Made by a program: the position numbers and the translations under genes
Notes under the pieces: model-generated
What the model was told of the DNA's origin: nothing
The model's input: only the letters and a program-made list of their open reading frames with translations
Database searches by the model: none
Shown: positions 25,801-34,498 of the stretch, in pieces
Layout: each line of letters begins with the position of its first letter
Position numbering within the stretch: position 1 is the stretch's first letter
From: CAYOXM01 sp964407925
GTDB lineage: Bacteria > Patescibacteriota > Patescibacteriia > SG8-24
Reading direction: 5' to 3'
NCBI GenBank assembly: GCA_964407925.1
Contig: CAYOXM010000007.1
Span: 1 to 58,956, forward strand
Length of the DNA stretch: 58,956 bases

Positions 25801-28712
25801 TTCGCGAGTGCCGTCGTGACGCCGACGCCAAGATTGCCGGTGATGTCCGTGTTACCCGAGACCGTCAACTGGTTCGACGGACTCGTAGTGCCGATTCCCA
25901 CCTGCCGGCTGTCATTGATGGTGAATGCGCCCTCGGAGCCCGGTTTGTCGATATAGAACTTCGAGTCGTTGCCGCTCGAATACATGAGCCACGTCCGTCC
26001 CGTCGTCACGGTCGTGTTCTCGAGAGTCACGCTGATGTCCGAAAAGGCGTTGCCCGTGCCGGTCAGGCGAATTTCGCTGAAACCGTTATTCACGTGGATG
26101 CCCGAGTTCGAGTTGATCGATGCGCCAGTTCCGAGACCGAGACGCCCGGACGGATCGAGACGCATACGTTCCGACAATGAATTGCTGTCCATGGTGAAAA
26201 AGCCGAGGTACCCATCACGCTCCGTAGTGTCGTTCGTCTGCGCCTTGTCCCATGCGCCCCGGATTTTCGCAGCAATTACGTCGCTGTTGTCCGTCGCGCT
26301 TTCGAGTCGCCACGTGAGGTCGCCCCCGAAGTCTGCCGCGCCCGGCGCGGTCGAGTCCGCGCGAGAACGATGCAAGCTCGCCAATTCGAGAGCGGAATTC
26401 GAATTGGCCGCGTCCTCGACTTCAAGCCAGGCGGCCGGCGAGGCGGTGCCCAAGCCAAGACGATTGTTCGTGTCGTCCCAATAGAAGTTGGCGTTGTCCT
26501 GCGCGAGGACGGGGCCCGCGTTGGCGAAAAGGACCGAACCCGCGGTCGCCGACGTCACCGTCCCGCCGATGGACATGCCGCTGCCGCCCGTCCCGATGCA
26601 GTCAGTCCACGCGCCGTTCTGATAGCAGCGGAACTTGTTCGAGGTGGTGTTGTAGTACGTCAGGCCGTTCGTGCCCGTCGGGTCGGAGCCGGAGATGTTC
26701 GCGAGCGCGAGCGGGCCGTTCAGCACGCTGTTCGAGGTGCTGTTCGAGGTGATGGTGCCCGTCACCACGAGGTTGCCGCCGGCGGTCACCGCGCCCGTGC
26801 CGAACGTCACCGGCCGGTTGTTCGTGGTGTTGAAGTTGAGCGTGTTCGCAGTGGTGTCGATGAGGTTGTCCGTGAACCTGGTCGAACCGTTCCCGGTCAC
26901 GACGCCGTCGATGAAGTAGCCGCGGCCGTAGCGGTTCGCGAGCGTGCTCGCGGTGTCCGTGCCGCCGACTTCGGGGACGTGGTACTCGTCGACCGTCGCG
27001 TTGTCCGCCCAAGTGAGGGCGGGGCTGATCGTGAGGTTCGTCGCCGAATCGACCGAGACGATTTTGGCGTAGGTGGAGTTCACGAGCACGTAATTGCCCG
27101 CGTTGAACCCCGTCGTGTCATCGAGGACGAGGGTCGTCGCGTTCGTACCCGCGCCGTTCGCGAGGTCCGTCCCGTCGAGGGCGGCGAAGGTCGACGTGAC
27201 GTCGCCGAGGGAGTTCACGTTGAAGCGGTCGCCGGAGCCGACGGTGAGGAGGGATGCGGGGCTCGCGTCGCCGATGCCAACGTTCCCCGCGCTCGAGATG
27301 CGCATCGCCTCAGCGAGCGAGTTATTCGCCATCGTCGCGAACGAAAGGTACGAGTCGCGGTCGGTCGTGTCGTTCGTCTGGGCCGCTTCCCATGCGCCGC
27401 GGACGCGGCCGGCGAGGACGCTCGAGTTGTTGGTAAAGCCTTCGAGGCGGTAGGTGAGGTCGCCGCCGAAGTCGGCCGCGCCCGGGGCGGTCGCGTCGGC
27501 GCGGGAACGCCGAAGCGTCATCTCTTCGATGGCAGCATTGCTATTCGTGCTGTCCTCGACATGCAACCTCGCCTCCGGAGACGAGGTGTTTATGCCCGCA
27601 TACGACGTGCTGGACTGGATGGCGAGAAGCGGCGTGCCCGACTGGTTGACGTTCCAGACGCTGAAGTAGTCGCCGGACGAGGCGGCGTTGTCGCTATTGA
27701 TGATGAACTCGTGCGACCCGACGGTCGAGAACCGAAGCGCGTTGCTCGACGGTGCCGCGATCGTGTTCACGTTGCCCGTGTTCGTCGTGTCGTTCAGCCT
27801 GATCGTTCCTCCGCCGGAAGTCTGGATGTGCAGCGACGTCTGCGGGCTGGCGGTACCGATGCCGAGCCTTCCCTGATCGATCACCGTATTGCCGAACGTG
27901 CTGCCGTTCCAGTAGCCAAGCCGCAGGTAGTCGGTCGTGGAATCAGGGTCGATGAATCCGTATTCCGATGTCGCACCCGTCGTGGAAGAGAGGCGGATCC
28001 CGTTCGTGCTGTGCGCGTCGTTACCGCCGACGATATGGACCTTCGTACCTGAAGGGCTAGTCATGCCGATGCCCACCCGGTCGTTCGTCGCGTCGACGAA
28101 GAAGGTGTCCGTGTCCACCGTCACGTTTTTCGTGAGCGTGAAGTTCCCCGAAGAGTCCGTGACCGGCACGAAGGCGTTCGAGCCTCCCGCGGCCGAGGTG
28201 TCGAGGTCGTCGAGCCTGTCGGCGTTCAGCGCGTAGCCGGTCGCGACGATGCGCTTCCTCGGGGTCATCTCGGCGTCGGCGTTGACCGTCACGCCGAGGT
28301 ACATCGCGACGTTGTCGAAGAGGGTCGCGGGGATGGCGACGGCGGTGCCCGACGCGCAGGTGATTCCCGTGTCGCCGATGAGGACGGAGGCCGCGCCGTT
28401 CGTAAAGGTGACGGTGACGGCCGTCGGGGTCCCCGTGGCCGAGCCGTCGGCGGAGCAGGCGGTGTACAGCTGGGTCCCGCCCGAGGAAGCGGTGAAGAAG
28501 GTGAGCTTCACGGACTTCGTCCCGTCGGCGACCGGGATCCCCGAGGCGTCGGTGAGGCGGAGCTGGTAGTTGAGGACGCGGTTGGAGGAGGGTCCGGAGG
28601 CTTGGGCTCCGGTAACGGCAAACAACGCGACGAGGACGGACAGCAAAAGCGCACCCGAGAGCATCGGGGCGTATTTCAGCCAGTTCAGGATGTTTTTATT
28701 TTGCTGCGACAT
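19863..28712 (-). CDS. Giant (2949-residue) phage-fibre-like surface protein with glycine-rich array and Peptidase_S74 domain
   Basis: Same plan as the 3113-residue neighbour. A membrane helix spans residues about 16-36, then the shared N-terminal module (SGPSSNRVLNYQLRLTD; MTPRKRIVATGYALNAD) and long beta-fibre repeats (VGIGTASP, NVGIGDASPASLLTVGSGD). About residues 1830-1880 resemble a phage-tail insert (IIDNELMYYTGTTATTFTGV). Residues about 1945-2125 look like a jelly-roll carbohydrate-binding domain found in phage tail proteins (YSEQFNNAAWTKE, LWGAQLEKQTTTSTNSY). Residues about 2165-2500 are glycine-rich, with about a dozen units of GG(A/T)-type runs alternating with short strands (FTFTPGTG, MTLQLGTGG). 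The S74 domain begins at SSLRYKEDV (Ser2700, Lys2705) and is about 85% identical by eye to the neighbour's. A Pro/Glu-rich tail ends the protein. It follows the 1884-residue gene by 115 bases. Confidence 0.85.
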   Translation of the reverse strand: MSQQNKNILNWLKYAPMLSGALLLSVLVALFAVTGAQASGPSSNRVLNYQLRLTDASGIPVADGTKSVKLTFFTASSGGTQLYTACSADGSATGTPTAVTVTFTNGAASVLIGDTGITCASGTAVAIPATLFDNVAMYLGVTVNADAEMTPRKRIVATGYALNADRLDDLDTSAAGGSNAFVPVTDSSGNFTLTKNVTVDTDTFFVDATNDRVGIGMTSPSGTKVHIVGGNDAHSTNGIRLSSTTGATSEYGFIDPDSTTDYLRLGYWNGSTFGNTVIDQGRLGIGTASPQTSLHIQTSGGGTIRLNDTTNTGNVNTIAAPSSNALRFSTVGSHEFIINSDNAASSGDYFSVWNVNQSGTPLLAIQSSTSYAGINTSSPEARLHVEDSTNSNAAIEEMTLRRSRADATAPGAADFGGDLTYRLEGFTNNSSVLAGRVRGAWEAAQTNDTTDRDSYLSFATMANNSLAEAMRISSAGNVGIGDASPASLLTVGSGDRFNVNSLGDVTSTFAALDGTDLANGAGTNATTLVLDDTTGFNAGNYVLVNSTYAKIVSVDSATNLTISPALTWADNATVDEYHVPEVGGTDTASTLANRYGRGYFIDGVVTGNGSTRFTDNLIDTTANTLNFNTTNNRPVTFGTGAVTAGGNLVVTGTITSNSTSNSVLNGPLALANISGSDPTGTNGLTYYNTTSNKFRCYQNGAWTDCIGTGGSGMSIGGTVTSATAGSVLFANAGPVLAQDNANFYWDDTNNRLGLGTASPAAWLEVEDAANSNSALELASLHRSRADSTAPGAADFGGDLTWRLESATDNSDVIAAKIRGAWDKAQTNDTTERDGYLGFFTMDSNSLSERMRLDPSGRLGLGTGASINSNSGIHVNNGFSEIRLTGTGNAFSDISVTLENTTVTTGRTWLMYSSGNDSKFYIDKPGSEGAFTINDSRQVGIGTTSPSNQLTVSGNTDITGNLGVGVTTALAKLHVRNGSPGGDPSDPNMVALFDSSGNATNLYVNMKTSGSGGTNSAIAFAVAGTVQHGINYNIAGDRLALTNSLVADPTTGVIIDASGNVGIGDNTPSALLDVGGTFAVQGNSTVGDASGDTVTSNAAAWTFVNDTAVTLSGGVNGINFDANTLSIDATNNRVGIGTAAPFFGDLMVEKNVAGGLGGDIWISNNATNTVGSYSRLAFAASADTDSIPGAGIEGYLTSTSPLKGELVFKVYDGVGYNEKLRLKNAATTGDMYLTMGSTIPANGQKLLMYESGNTKSGIGIVSFVQRLFTDSTSSLSFGQVSTSDGSTYDENMRVDANGDISVHDGTLTTDGQFSIRQDAAADIFNLYDGATNVVTVVDGGKMGIGTSNPFNGQLHVNASNGSGLGGDMWITNSGTVGVGSAARLAFGADATTDSVANAGIENIITNAGTLTSDLVFKIYDGSAYNEKMRLTSAGMLTLSGGLVTPFTFTGTATESVGHLIVSRTNAGGLGGQLTIRNTGSTTSTAAAIAFELDGTAAFNTGTGAADSNAEIRAVINNGTNDATDLIFTNWTGSAEVETMRLLSSGNVGIGDASPAALFTVGNGDDFQVSSIGAISTTIADAANAVGLTVTQNDTTNNPRGVSLVNAGTAATLFIDPNGNTSTSTSVGGALLLENTGNTGSGMVIYSNQATPASGANLLAIRADNATFDKNVMAISNDGTGLALSINSTGGTGGGISVSAAGTTDHTISASYSGTTASIGAGSFVSTNPNFTAFQVTGHELAHGTIKASHVYDGTSDANAAVLSLDRQGVGTAAQGIFIDSTASGGSTGKILNLRNAGVEYLTLNSTGMLGLSTSSPKEILDVAGGARFGLAPTTLTTLNGAITDTDTTITVASTTNYPQAGTLIIDNELMYYTGTTATTFTGVTRARLNTIAVAHASGTTVNNLLTSVVNGQGSTPNMVMTGAGYLGLGLSTPGEMLTVAAGNSAIINAGHLTTAFAGFGRFENYVTYSEQFNNAAWTKESTIAVTTNADPGPDGTATAERVSTGGAGSTDGITQAASGAPATASTTWTATVWMKVTSGTHPVGLRISSGNETGTAVTYVPSTTWKRFNVTQAFTSGSTGTATFRIETGVETNVVLWGAQLEKQTTTSTNSYPGTYARTVGTALTTTQRGLFAQSAIIDGDIQFQSSQTARNLKILTETANNAGDGLILTAGAAGTTTGAGLAGGTLTLNAGASTAATSGAGATGGAVAISATNGTAAATSGAGGAGGSITFTAGNGANSAGSSVSSGAGGGFTFTPGTGAANGGGGAGSSAGNGGNFTFSGQAGGSGSSSATTTGTGSGFFVTLGAGGANSGGSPATGGNGGAFTITGGTGGASSASTAAGGVGSAFSFTTGQGGANTGTAAGSGAGGAGGAFTINTGNGGAAGSSSQTGVGGASGAMTLQLGTGGTGSPTGNGGAGGTFTLLGAAGGASGATSGTGGAGGALSLAAGVGGNGTTTGGAGGAVTIAGANAGTGGNANGGSVTVNTGTKTGTGTNGTLNLQVAGTTRIMVDSDGQVRLGTNASGAGDVIVGTGKILQFNNAADDIGFQMYNAGGSGVADLALRPGGNERFRFTSAGEFIIGQTTTADDLLHVYGGSAGTVTADAAARVVIEDDANAYVNFLVPSANESGLVFGQNTTAVDGAIIYTTGDELRFRTNGNANRVIMDSAGHLSVQTLASATASSVCYDTTTISGFNTLSTCSSSLRYKEDVHDLAFDMGKLLQLRPVDFKWKNRDERSVGFIAEEVANLIPEVITYKDGQIEGIEYKLLTAYLVGAIKDHEARIQALKGAVELGDDGAMRVANLVVDSVAVRQTDALKTISKGTILSGSSAAVVSNLAVKENSEIFVTFKKNPGSAWWIDETHNGSFILKTAQPVSEDVAFTYWIVDVVDETTPPPPSQTPEPAPEEVPVPVTQEDAQGGTPTAGANEPAPSEPEAPAPTGDQPSEPPPTTP
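21190..22215 (-). repeat. Glycine-rich repeat array within the 2949-residue gene
   Basis: Roughly 1 kb encodes alternating G/A/S-rich runs and short beta-strand segments, about a dozen imperfect units of 20-30 residues. It looks like a glycine-rich beta-solenoid or polyglycine-helix lattice. The copies are diverged, unlike the perfect repeats in the other giant gene. Confidence 0.75.
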
Positions 28713-28827
28713 CGTTTCACTGCCGACTCGCCTTCATTTATATATAGAAGGCGCGTCAGTCTTTTCGTCCCATGATAGGGACCGGGGTCCCCCCGTCTTC
28801 GGACAGGGGGATGGCCGGTCACGACCA

Positions 28828-31800
28828 TTACGTCTTCGCCGACGGAGGCGGCGCGGTTCCGGCATCAGGCGCGGCGGGCGGCGGTTCCGACTTTTTTTCT
28901 TCCGGGTGGGCGCTCGCCGCGTCTTGCACGAGTTTCGTCTCGGGATGCGCGCGCTCGGTGTCTTGGATGAGAAGCTGTTTCTTTTTCTGCTCGTCTTCCT
29001 TAGACATTTCGGACGGACGGACGATCCCCTGGTATGGCGTCGGTATCGCCGGTCCGCCTCCGGGCGGCGACGGCGGCATCACTGGCGCGGGTGCGGGCTT
29101 GGCGACTTCTGCGGACGAAGTCTGCACGGTCGCCGCGGAAGTCCTTGCCTCATCCGGCTTTGGCGCGCTCGGCTGCGGCGACGCGCCGCCTTCCGGCTTC
29201 TTCATCCTCGCGAGCATCTGCAGCTCCCATGGAATCTTCGGCACGGACGGCGGTGCGGGCGGGGGCGTGACGGGCGCGGACGGAGGAGCCGCGACGGGCG
29301 GCTTCGGCGTCTCCTGAGGCGGGGCGGGCGGCTTCGGCGGAACCGACGCGCCGCCTGCGGCCGGCGCGAGCTTCACGTCGACGGCGACAACTTGCGTCCC
29401 CTCCTTTTCCTTCTTCTTCTTGTCGAGATTGACGAGGTCGACCGGTCCCTTCTGCTGCTTCTGATACCCCGGCTTTTCGAACGTGACGTAGTAGACGTTC
29501 GTACCGACGAGGAACGCGTACCGGCCCCTCGTGTCCGTGACCTGCGTCTCGAGCAGCTTGTTGTACTTCGCCTCGAAGATGCGCGCCACGGCGTTCTGCA
29601 GCGGCTTGCCCGTCTTCTCGTCGTAGACGATGCCCCAGCTCCTCGGTTTCGCGGGAATCGCAAGGCGGCGGAACACGCCGTACATCAGCATGTTGCCAAA
29701 AAGCAGCGTGAACATGATCGGCGTCGGCGTGATGACGGTGGCGACGGTCATCGCGATGATGCTGATGACGCCGAGGCTCTTCTGGAAGCGGCGGCCGATG
29801 CCTTCGAGCATGATCTTCCTCGGCGTCTTGTCGCCGCCGGTCGGATCGAGAGGTACGTTCGCGGTTATGACGGCTTCCGCCTTCACTTCGAGAGCCTCGC
29901 CGTGATAGAGGTCGACGAAATTCACGTCCTCCTTCACGCCCTTCAGGAAGACCGTCGGGAAGACGAACCCGTTCTTCACCGCGGTCATCTTGTACTCGCC
30001 GGGCTGGACGATGAAGAAGTAGCGACCGTCCTTGTCCGTAACTGCGGAACGCAGGATGCGTCCCGTCCTGGCGTCGAGCAAGCGCACGATGGCGAGGTCG
30101 ATAGGGAGCTTCGTGAGCGCGTTGTAGACGACACCCCACTTCTTACGGCGGCGGCGTGCAATGAGCAGCGTCGGATGCGCGAGGAAGCTGTATATATAGA
30201 GGAGGTACGGAATCGCCGTGGCGGTGGCGGCGCCGGCGGACGCCACGTTGACCGCGGCGACGGCGACGGCCGCGGGCGCGGCGACAGTCTGCGCCCGTTC
30301 CTCGATGATCGGGTTCTGGATGACCTCCTTGACCTGCTCCGTCGCGACCTTGGTCGCGAACTGCGCCTGGTCGACGATGGCCTGCGTAGTTTCGGCAGGC
30401 TTCGAGAAGATCTCCTTGAGCTTTACCTCCTCCGGCTTCTTGATGAGCAGGAGTTCGGTGGTGATGACGTTGTCGGTCGTGACGGGGAAGGCAAGCGTGC
30501 TCTTCGTGTTGTAACCGTCCTTCTCCGCGACGAGCTTGTACGTGCCCGAAGGGACGATGAAGCCATACCGGCCTTCGTCGTCGGTCGTCTGCGGGTTCTG
30601 CTGCCCGGACGGCGCGCCGTTCCACAGGCCGTAGTTCCCGCTGCCCGTATCGACGTAGAGCGACACGCGCGCGCCGGTGAGGGCGGGGTTGCCCGGGGCG
30701 TCCTCCTTCACGATGCCGCGGCGGACGGTATCCACCACGAGGTCGATGACGTCGCTCGAGCTGTCGGCGTAATTCACGACGACGCTCATCGGGTTCGGTC
30801 CCGGTGTCGCCGGCGTGCTGACGGTCGCCTCGAAGCTCGCGGTCTGACGCATGGCGTACGCCGAACCGGCGAAGTTGACGAAGGCGCTCTTGATCTCCTT
30901 CCTGATGGACGGGTCGGGGATCATCACGGTGAACGCGGTGCGCGTATACACGCGCAGCCTGTCGCCGTTCAGCCGGAGCTGGATGTGCGCGTTCGTGGCG
31001 AGGAAACGGAGGTCGCCGACGCCGAGGCGCTCGATCTTCGGCACCGTCGGTTCGGTCGGGACGACGGGTGGCTGCGTCGGGGCGACGGGACAGTCAACCG
31101 GGCAGTTAAGGCTGTTTTCCGCGCCGGCGCATGAACCGTTGCCGCAGACCTCGAGGGTCGGGGTGAACGTGTCAGGGACGCAGCGGCCGCCGGAACACTT
31201 GAAGCCCGTCCCGCACGCGCGCAGCTCCACGGATTGCGTGCCGGCCTGGCAGAAGTTTTCCGAGACGGTTGCGGCGTCCGCGCAGGTATCGGCGAACGTT
31301 TGCGTCCCGTTGACCGTGACCGTGCCCTGAACGTCGTAAATCTTGCCGCCGTCGGTATCCGAACAGGAGAGGGGCGGCGGCGGCGGAGCGCCGACGGTCG
31401 GCGTCGCGTTCGCGAACGTCCCGACGGAATAATTCAGCGTCGCATCATAGGCGTACGCCCCGTAGTAGTAGGTCGTGCCGTTCGTGAGGCCGGTATCGAG
31501 CTTGTTGTCGCCGACGCCGTCAAAGATGATGATGCCGTCGTTCGGGCCCGTGGGATTGCCGCCGGTCTTGCGGAGCAGGCGGGTGCCGAGGTAGTCGGGA
31601 TCGGTCGGATTGGTCCACGTGAGCTGGACCTGAGCGTCGCTCGCGGTCGCCGAAAGCGCGGTCACCGCGGCGGGGGCCGTGGTGTCGGCCGGCGCGACGG
31701 GAGTCGCGGAAACTTCGGCACCGGCAGAGAGGTTCGGTACCGCGTCGTACGTGAACGCCTTGTAATAATAGAGCGTGCCGTTCGTGAGACCGGTATCGAG

Positions 31801-34482
31801 CTTCGACGTCGCGATGCCGTCATAGATGACGGTGCCGTCCGCCGGTCCGGTCGGATAACCGGTGATTTTGCGCAATATCTTCACGCCCTGAAAATCGGGG
31901 TCGGTCGGGTTGGTCCACGTGAGGGTGATCTGCGCATTGCCCGGATTCGCGGCGAGGCCGCCGACCTCTCCCGGTGGCGTCGTGTCTGCGGGACCGGCAG
32001 GCGTCGCGCCGGCAACGGCACCGGAAGCGTAATTCGGCACGTCGTCGAAGGCGAACGCCGCGTAGTAGTACGCGATGCCGTTCGTGAGCGCGATGTCGGT
32101 ATGCGAAGTGCCGGTACCGCTGTACACCTGTATGCCGTCGGCGGGACCGGTCGGATATCCGGTCGTCTTGCGCATCACTTTGACGCCGGCGAAGTCGGCA
32201 TCGGCCGGGTTGGTCCACGAGAGGCCGATCTGCGCGTTGCCGGGGCTGGCGGTGAAATTCGTCACGTTCGCGGGCGCCGTCGTGTCGGCGAGCGTCGCGA
32301 ACGTGCCGTCGCCGGAAACCGATTCTTGGGAATACGCGTCAGTCGAACGGACCCGGAAATGGTACGTCGTCCCCTTCGTCAGCCCCGTGAGGTTGATGAT
32401 GTGGCTCGTGAGCAGCGAACCGTTCGAACCGTTCAAACCGTAGGCGACCGTGAGCCCGTAGTTCACCGTCGTATTCGACGCCGTCGTGGTATCCCACTGC
32501 ACGCGGACGGACGTCTGGGTGATGTTCGTGACTTGGATGTTCGAGATGACCGGTGCCGCCGGAAGCGCCGTCGTGAAGGTGAAGTCGCCCGACGTCGCCT
32601 GGTTGTTCGAAGGGTCTTTGGATTTCACCCGGTAGTGGTACAGGGTGTTCGGCGCGAGGCCAGTGAGGTCTATCTGGTGGGCGGTGACCGCGGAGGCGTT
32701 AGATTGGTTCGCCCCGTAAGAAACGGCCGTTCCATACTCGACTACCGAATCCGAATTCTCGTTGGTCGTCCACGTGACGCGCGCTCCCGTCGCAGTGATG
32801 TTCGACGTGGCGACGGCCGAAATCAGCGGCGCGGTCGCGTCGGCGGTCGTGAACGTCGCATCGGCGGTCGTCGCCTCGTTGGCCGAGGCGTCCGCCGACC
32901 GGACGCGGTAGTGGTAGACGGTCGCCTCCGTGAGGCCCGTGACCGTCACCGAGTGGCTCGTCGCGAGGGGCGAGGAGGTCCCCGCGGTGCTCGAGTACGG
33001 CGGGCCGGCGGCGAGCCCGTAGTCGACGAAGTTCGTCGCGTTCTCGTTCGTGGTCCACGTGACGGTCGCGGACGTGGCGGTGACGCCGGTCACGGCGACC
33101 GCCGAGATCACGGGCGGCGTGCCGTCGATGGTCGAGAAGGTCGCGTTCGCGGTGAACGATTCGTTGGCCGACGCGTCGCCGGAACGGACGCGGTAGTGAT
33201 AGGTCGTCGCGGGAGTGAGCCCGGTAATCGTCACCGAGTGGCTCGTCGCGAGGGGCGAGGAGGTCCCCGCGGTGCTCGAGTACGGCGGGCCGGCGGCGAG
33301 CCCGTAGTCGACGAAGTTCGTCGCGTTCTCGTTCGTGGTCCACGTGACGGTCGCGGACGTGGCGGTGACGCCGGTCACGGCGACCGCCGAGATCACGGGC
33401 GGCGTGCCGTCTTGCGTCGTGAACGTCTGGTCGGTCGAGCATGCCGTATTCGAAGCGCTGTCGGTCGAACAGACCTGATAGTGGTACAGCGTTCCTTCGG
33501 AAAGGCTCGACAGCCCGCGCGAATGGCTCGTGACGAACGCGGCATCGCTTGACGTGCTGCCGTACGACGCGGTCGTGCCGTAATTGACGGTAGTGTTCGA
33601 TGCCTCGTTGGTCGTCCAGCTTACCGTCGCAGCATTGTTCGTGATGCCGGTGACAGTGATGCCGCTGATGACCGGCGGCGTCGTGTCCGGCGGCGGACCT
33701 CCGCCCCCGCCCCCTTCGGTGGCGCAGGACGAGGAGCAGCCGTCGCCGGAGACGACGTTCCCGTCGTCGCACGACTCGCCCGACTCGACGATGCTGTTGC
33801 CGCATACCGCGCTGGACGTGACGGTCGCGGTGACGCTCACGTTGGGATTCGTGACGACGGCGACGGCAACCTGGCAGGCCTCGCCGCCGCCCGAGCAGTC
33901 GCCGCCGGCGTTGAGGATGGAAATCTTGTAGGAACCGGTAGAGGACGGATTGGTCAACGTGCCGTTCGGCGCAAGGCCGTCGATGGTGAAGTTGACGGTC
34001 GCACCGGTGGCGCTCGCGACGAATGACGCGCCGCACGGGATGACGCGGAACGCGAGTGCAGTGGTGTCGACGGCAACGCCGACGTTGTTCGCCCCGTTCG
34101 TGCAGGCGACGGTCGTGATGCCCGCCCCGGCGTTCACGGCGTCGACGGTCCTCGCGGTACCGTCATTGAAGACGAAATCGGCGGTCGTCCACGTGCCGCC
34201 CTGCGAAAAGGCGCTCGATTCCGGGAAGTCGATCGCCACCTGTTCGCCCGACGCGAACGTGTTTCCGGCGGAAAGCGCGAAGGCGACGGCGTGCGACGAC
34301 GTGCCGCTCGCCGCCTGGTTGCTCATCGTGTCCTTCATGCTCGAAACGAGCGCCGCGTTGATGCGGATGACCGCGGCGGTGGCCGCAACCACGAAAAACA
34401 GCGCCAAGCCCATTATGGCGTTGAGGCGGCGGAGTTCGTCCGACCAGACCGGAGTGTTGTCCGTTCCGTTCCCTCCTTGCAT
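28828..34482 (-). CDS. 1884-residue membrane-spanning surface protein with FN3, Cys-rich and carboxypeptidase-regulatory-like domains
   Basis: Order of parts, by eye: a short cytoplasmic N-terminus and membrane helix (residues about 21-43); a beta-domain with SMKDTMSNQAASGTSSH resembling the start of the 385-residue protein nearby; a DUF4215-type Cys motif (CGNSIVESGESCDDGN, GDGCSSSC, about 230); eight fibronectin-III-like domains (about 265-1030); a Cys-rich segment (CSDTDGGK to NCPVDCP); a carboxypeptidase-regulatory-like domain (about 1240-1340); a membrane segment (about 1415-1440) followed by RRRRKK; a second regulatory-like domain; a membrane hairpin (about 1560-1605) followed by FRRLAIPAKPR; a third such domain; and a Pro-rich charged tail. 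The positive-inside rule places the last two domains and tail in the cytoplasm. It probably anchors or senses the surface structure encoded by the locus; function is inferred. Confidence 0.8.
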   Translation of the reverse strand: MQGGNGTDNTPVWSDELRRLNAIMGLALFFVVAATAAVIRINAALVSSMKDTMSNQAASGTSSHAVAFALSAGNTFASGEQVAIDFPESSAFSQGGTWTTADFVFNDGTARTVDAVNAGAGITTVACTNGANNVGVAVDTTALAFRVIPCGASFVASATGATVNFTIDGLAPNGTLTNPSSTGSYKISILNAGGDCSGGGEACQVAVAVVTNPNVSVTATVTSSAVCGNSIVESGESCDDGNVVSGDGCSSSCATEGGGGGGPPPDTTPPVISGITVTGITNNAATVSWTTNEASNTTVNYGTTASYGSTSSDAAFVTSHSRGLSSLSEGTLYHYQVCSTDSASNTACSTDQTFTTQDGTPPVISAVAVTGVTATSATVTWTTNENATNFVDYGLAAGPPYSSTAGTSSPLATSHSVTITGLTPATTYHYRVRSGDASANESFTANATFSTIDGTPPVISAVAVTGVTATSATVTWTTNENATNFVDYGLAAGPPYSSTAGTSSPLATSHSVTVTGLTEATVYHYRVRSADASANEATTADATFTTADATAPLISAVATSNITATGARVTWTTNENSDSVVEYGTAVSYGANQSNASAVTAHQIDLTGLAPNTLYHYRVKSKDPSNNQATSGDFTFTTALPAAPVISNIQVTNITQTSVRVQWDTTTASNTTVNYGLTVAYGLNGSNGSLLTSHIINLTGLTKGTTYHFRVRSTDAYSQESVSGDGTFATLADTTAPANVTNFTASPGNAQIGLSWTNPADADFAGVKVMRKTTGYPTGPADGIQVYSGTGTSHTDIALTNGIAYYYAAFAFDDVPNYASGAVAGATPAGPADTTPPGEVGGLAANPGNAQITLTWTNPTDPDFQGVKILRKITGYPTGPADGTVIYDGIATSKLDTGLTNGTLYYYKAFTYDAVPNLSAGAEVSATPVAPADTTAPAAVTALSATASDAQVQLTWTNPTDPDYLGTRLLRKTGGNPTGPNDGIIIFDGVGDNKLDTGLTNGTTYYYGAYAYDATLNYSVGTFANATPTVGAPPPPPLSCSDTDGGKIYDVQGTVTVNGTQTFADTCADAATVSENFCQAGTQSVELRACGTGFKCSGGRCVPDTFTPTLEVCGNGSCAGAENSLNCPVDCPVAPTQPPVVPTEPTVPKIERLGVGDLRFLATNAHIQLRLNGDRLRVYTRTAFTVMIPDPSIRKEIKSAFVNFAGSAYAMRQTASFEATVSTPATPGPNPMSVVVNYADSSSDVIDLVVDTVRRGIVKEDAPGNPALTGARVSLYVDTGSGNYGLWNGAPSGQQNPQTTDDEGRYGFIVPSGTYKLVAEKDGYNTKSTLAFPVTTDNVITTELLLIKKPEEVKLKEIFSKPAETTQAIVDQAQFATKVATEQVKEVIQNPIIEERAQTVAAPAAVAVAAVNVASAGAATATAIPYLLYIYSFLAHPTLLIARRRRKKWGVVYNALTKLPIDLAIVRLLDARTGRILRSAVTDKDGRYFFIVQPGEYKMTAVKNGFVFPTVFLKGVKEDVNFVDLYHGEALEVKAEAVITANVPLDPTGGDKTPRKIMLEGIGRRFQKSLGVISIIAMTVATVITPTPIMFTLLFGNMLMYGVFRRLAIPAKPRSWGIVYDEKTGKPLQNAVARIFEAKYNKLLETQVTDTRGRYAFLVGTNVYYVTFEKPGYQKQQKGPVDLVNLDKKKKEKEGTQVVAVDVKLAPAAGGASVPPKPPAPPQETPKPPVAAPPSAPVTPPPAPPSVPKIPWELQMLARMKKPEGGASPQPSAPKPDEARTSAATVQTSSAEVAKPAPAPVMPPSPPGGGPAIPTPYQGIVRPSEMSKEDEQKKKQLLIQDTERAHPETKLVQDAASAHPEEKKSEPPPAAPDAGTAPPPSAKT
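32944..33411 (-). repeat. Identical 183-bp copies in adjacent FN3 domains
   Basis: Bases 32944-33126 and 33229-33411 are identical, offset 285 bases (one FN3 domain of 95 residues). This indicates recent domain duplication or gene conversion within the 1884-residue gene. Confidence 0.9.
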
Positions 34483-34498
34483 GGTTTCGGGGTTCGTC

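Noticed and set aside
10189..28712. A prophage, because of tail-fibre-like sequences
   Set aside because: No capsid, portal, terminase, integrase or lysis genes are nearby, both proteins have cellular export signals, and surrounding genes are housekeeping.
28570..31134. Plus-strand open frame opposite the 1884-residue gene
   Set aside because: Extremely arginine-rich shadow; the opposite strand has recognised domains throughout.
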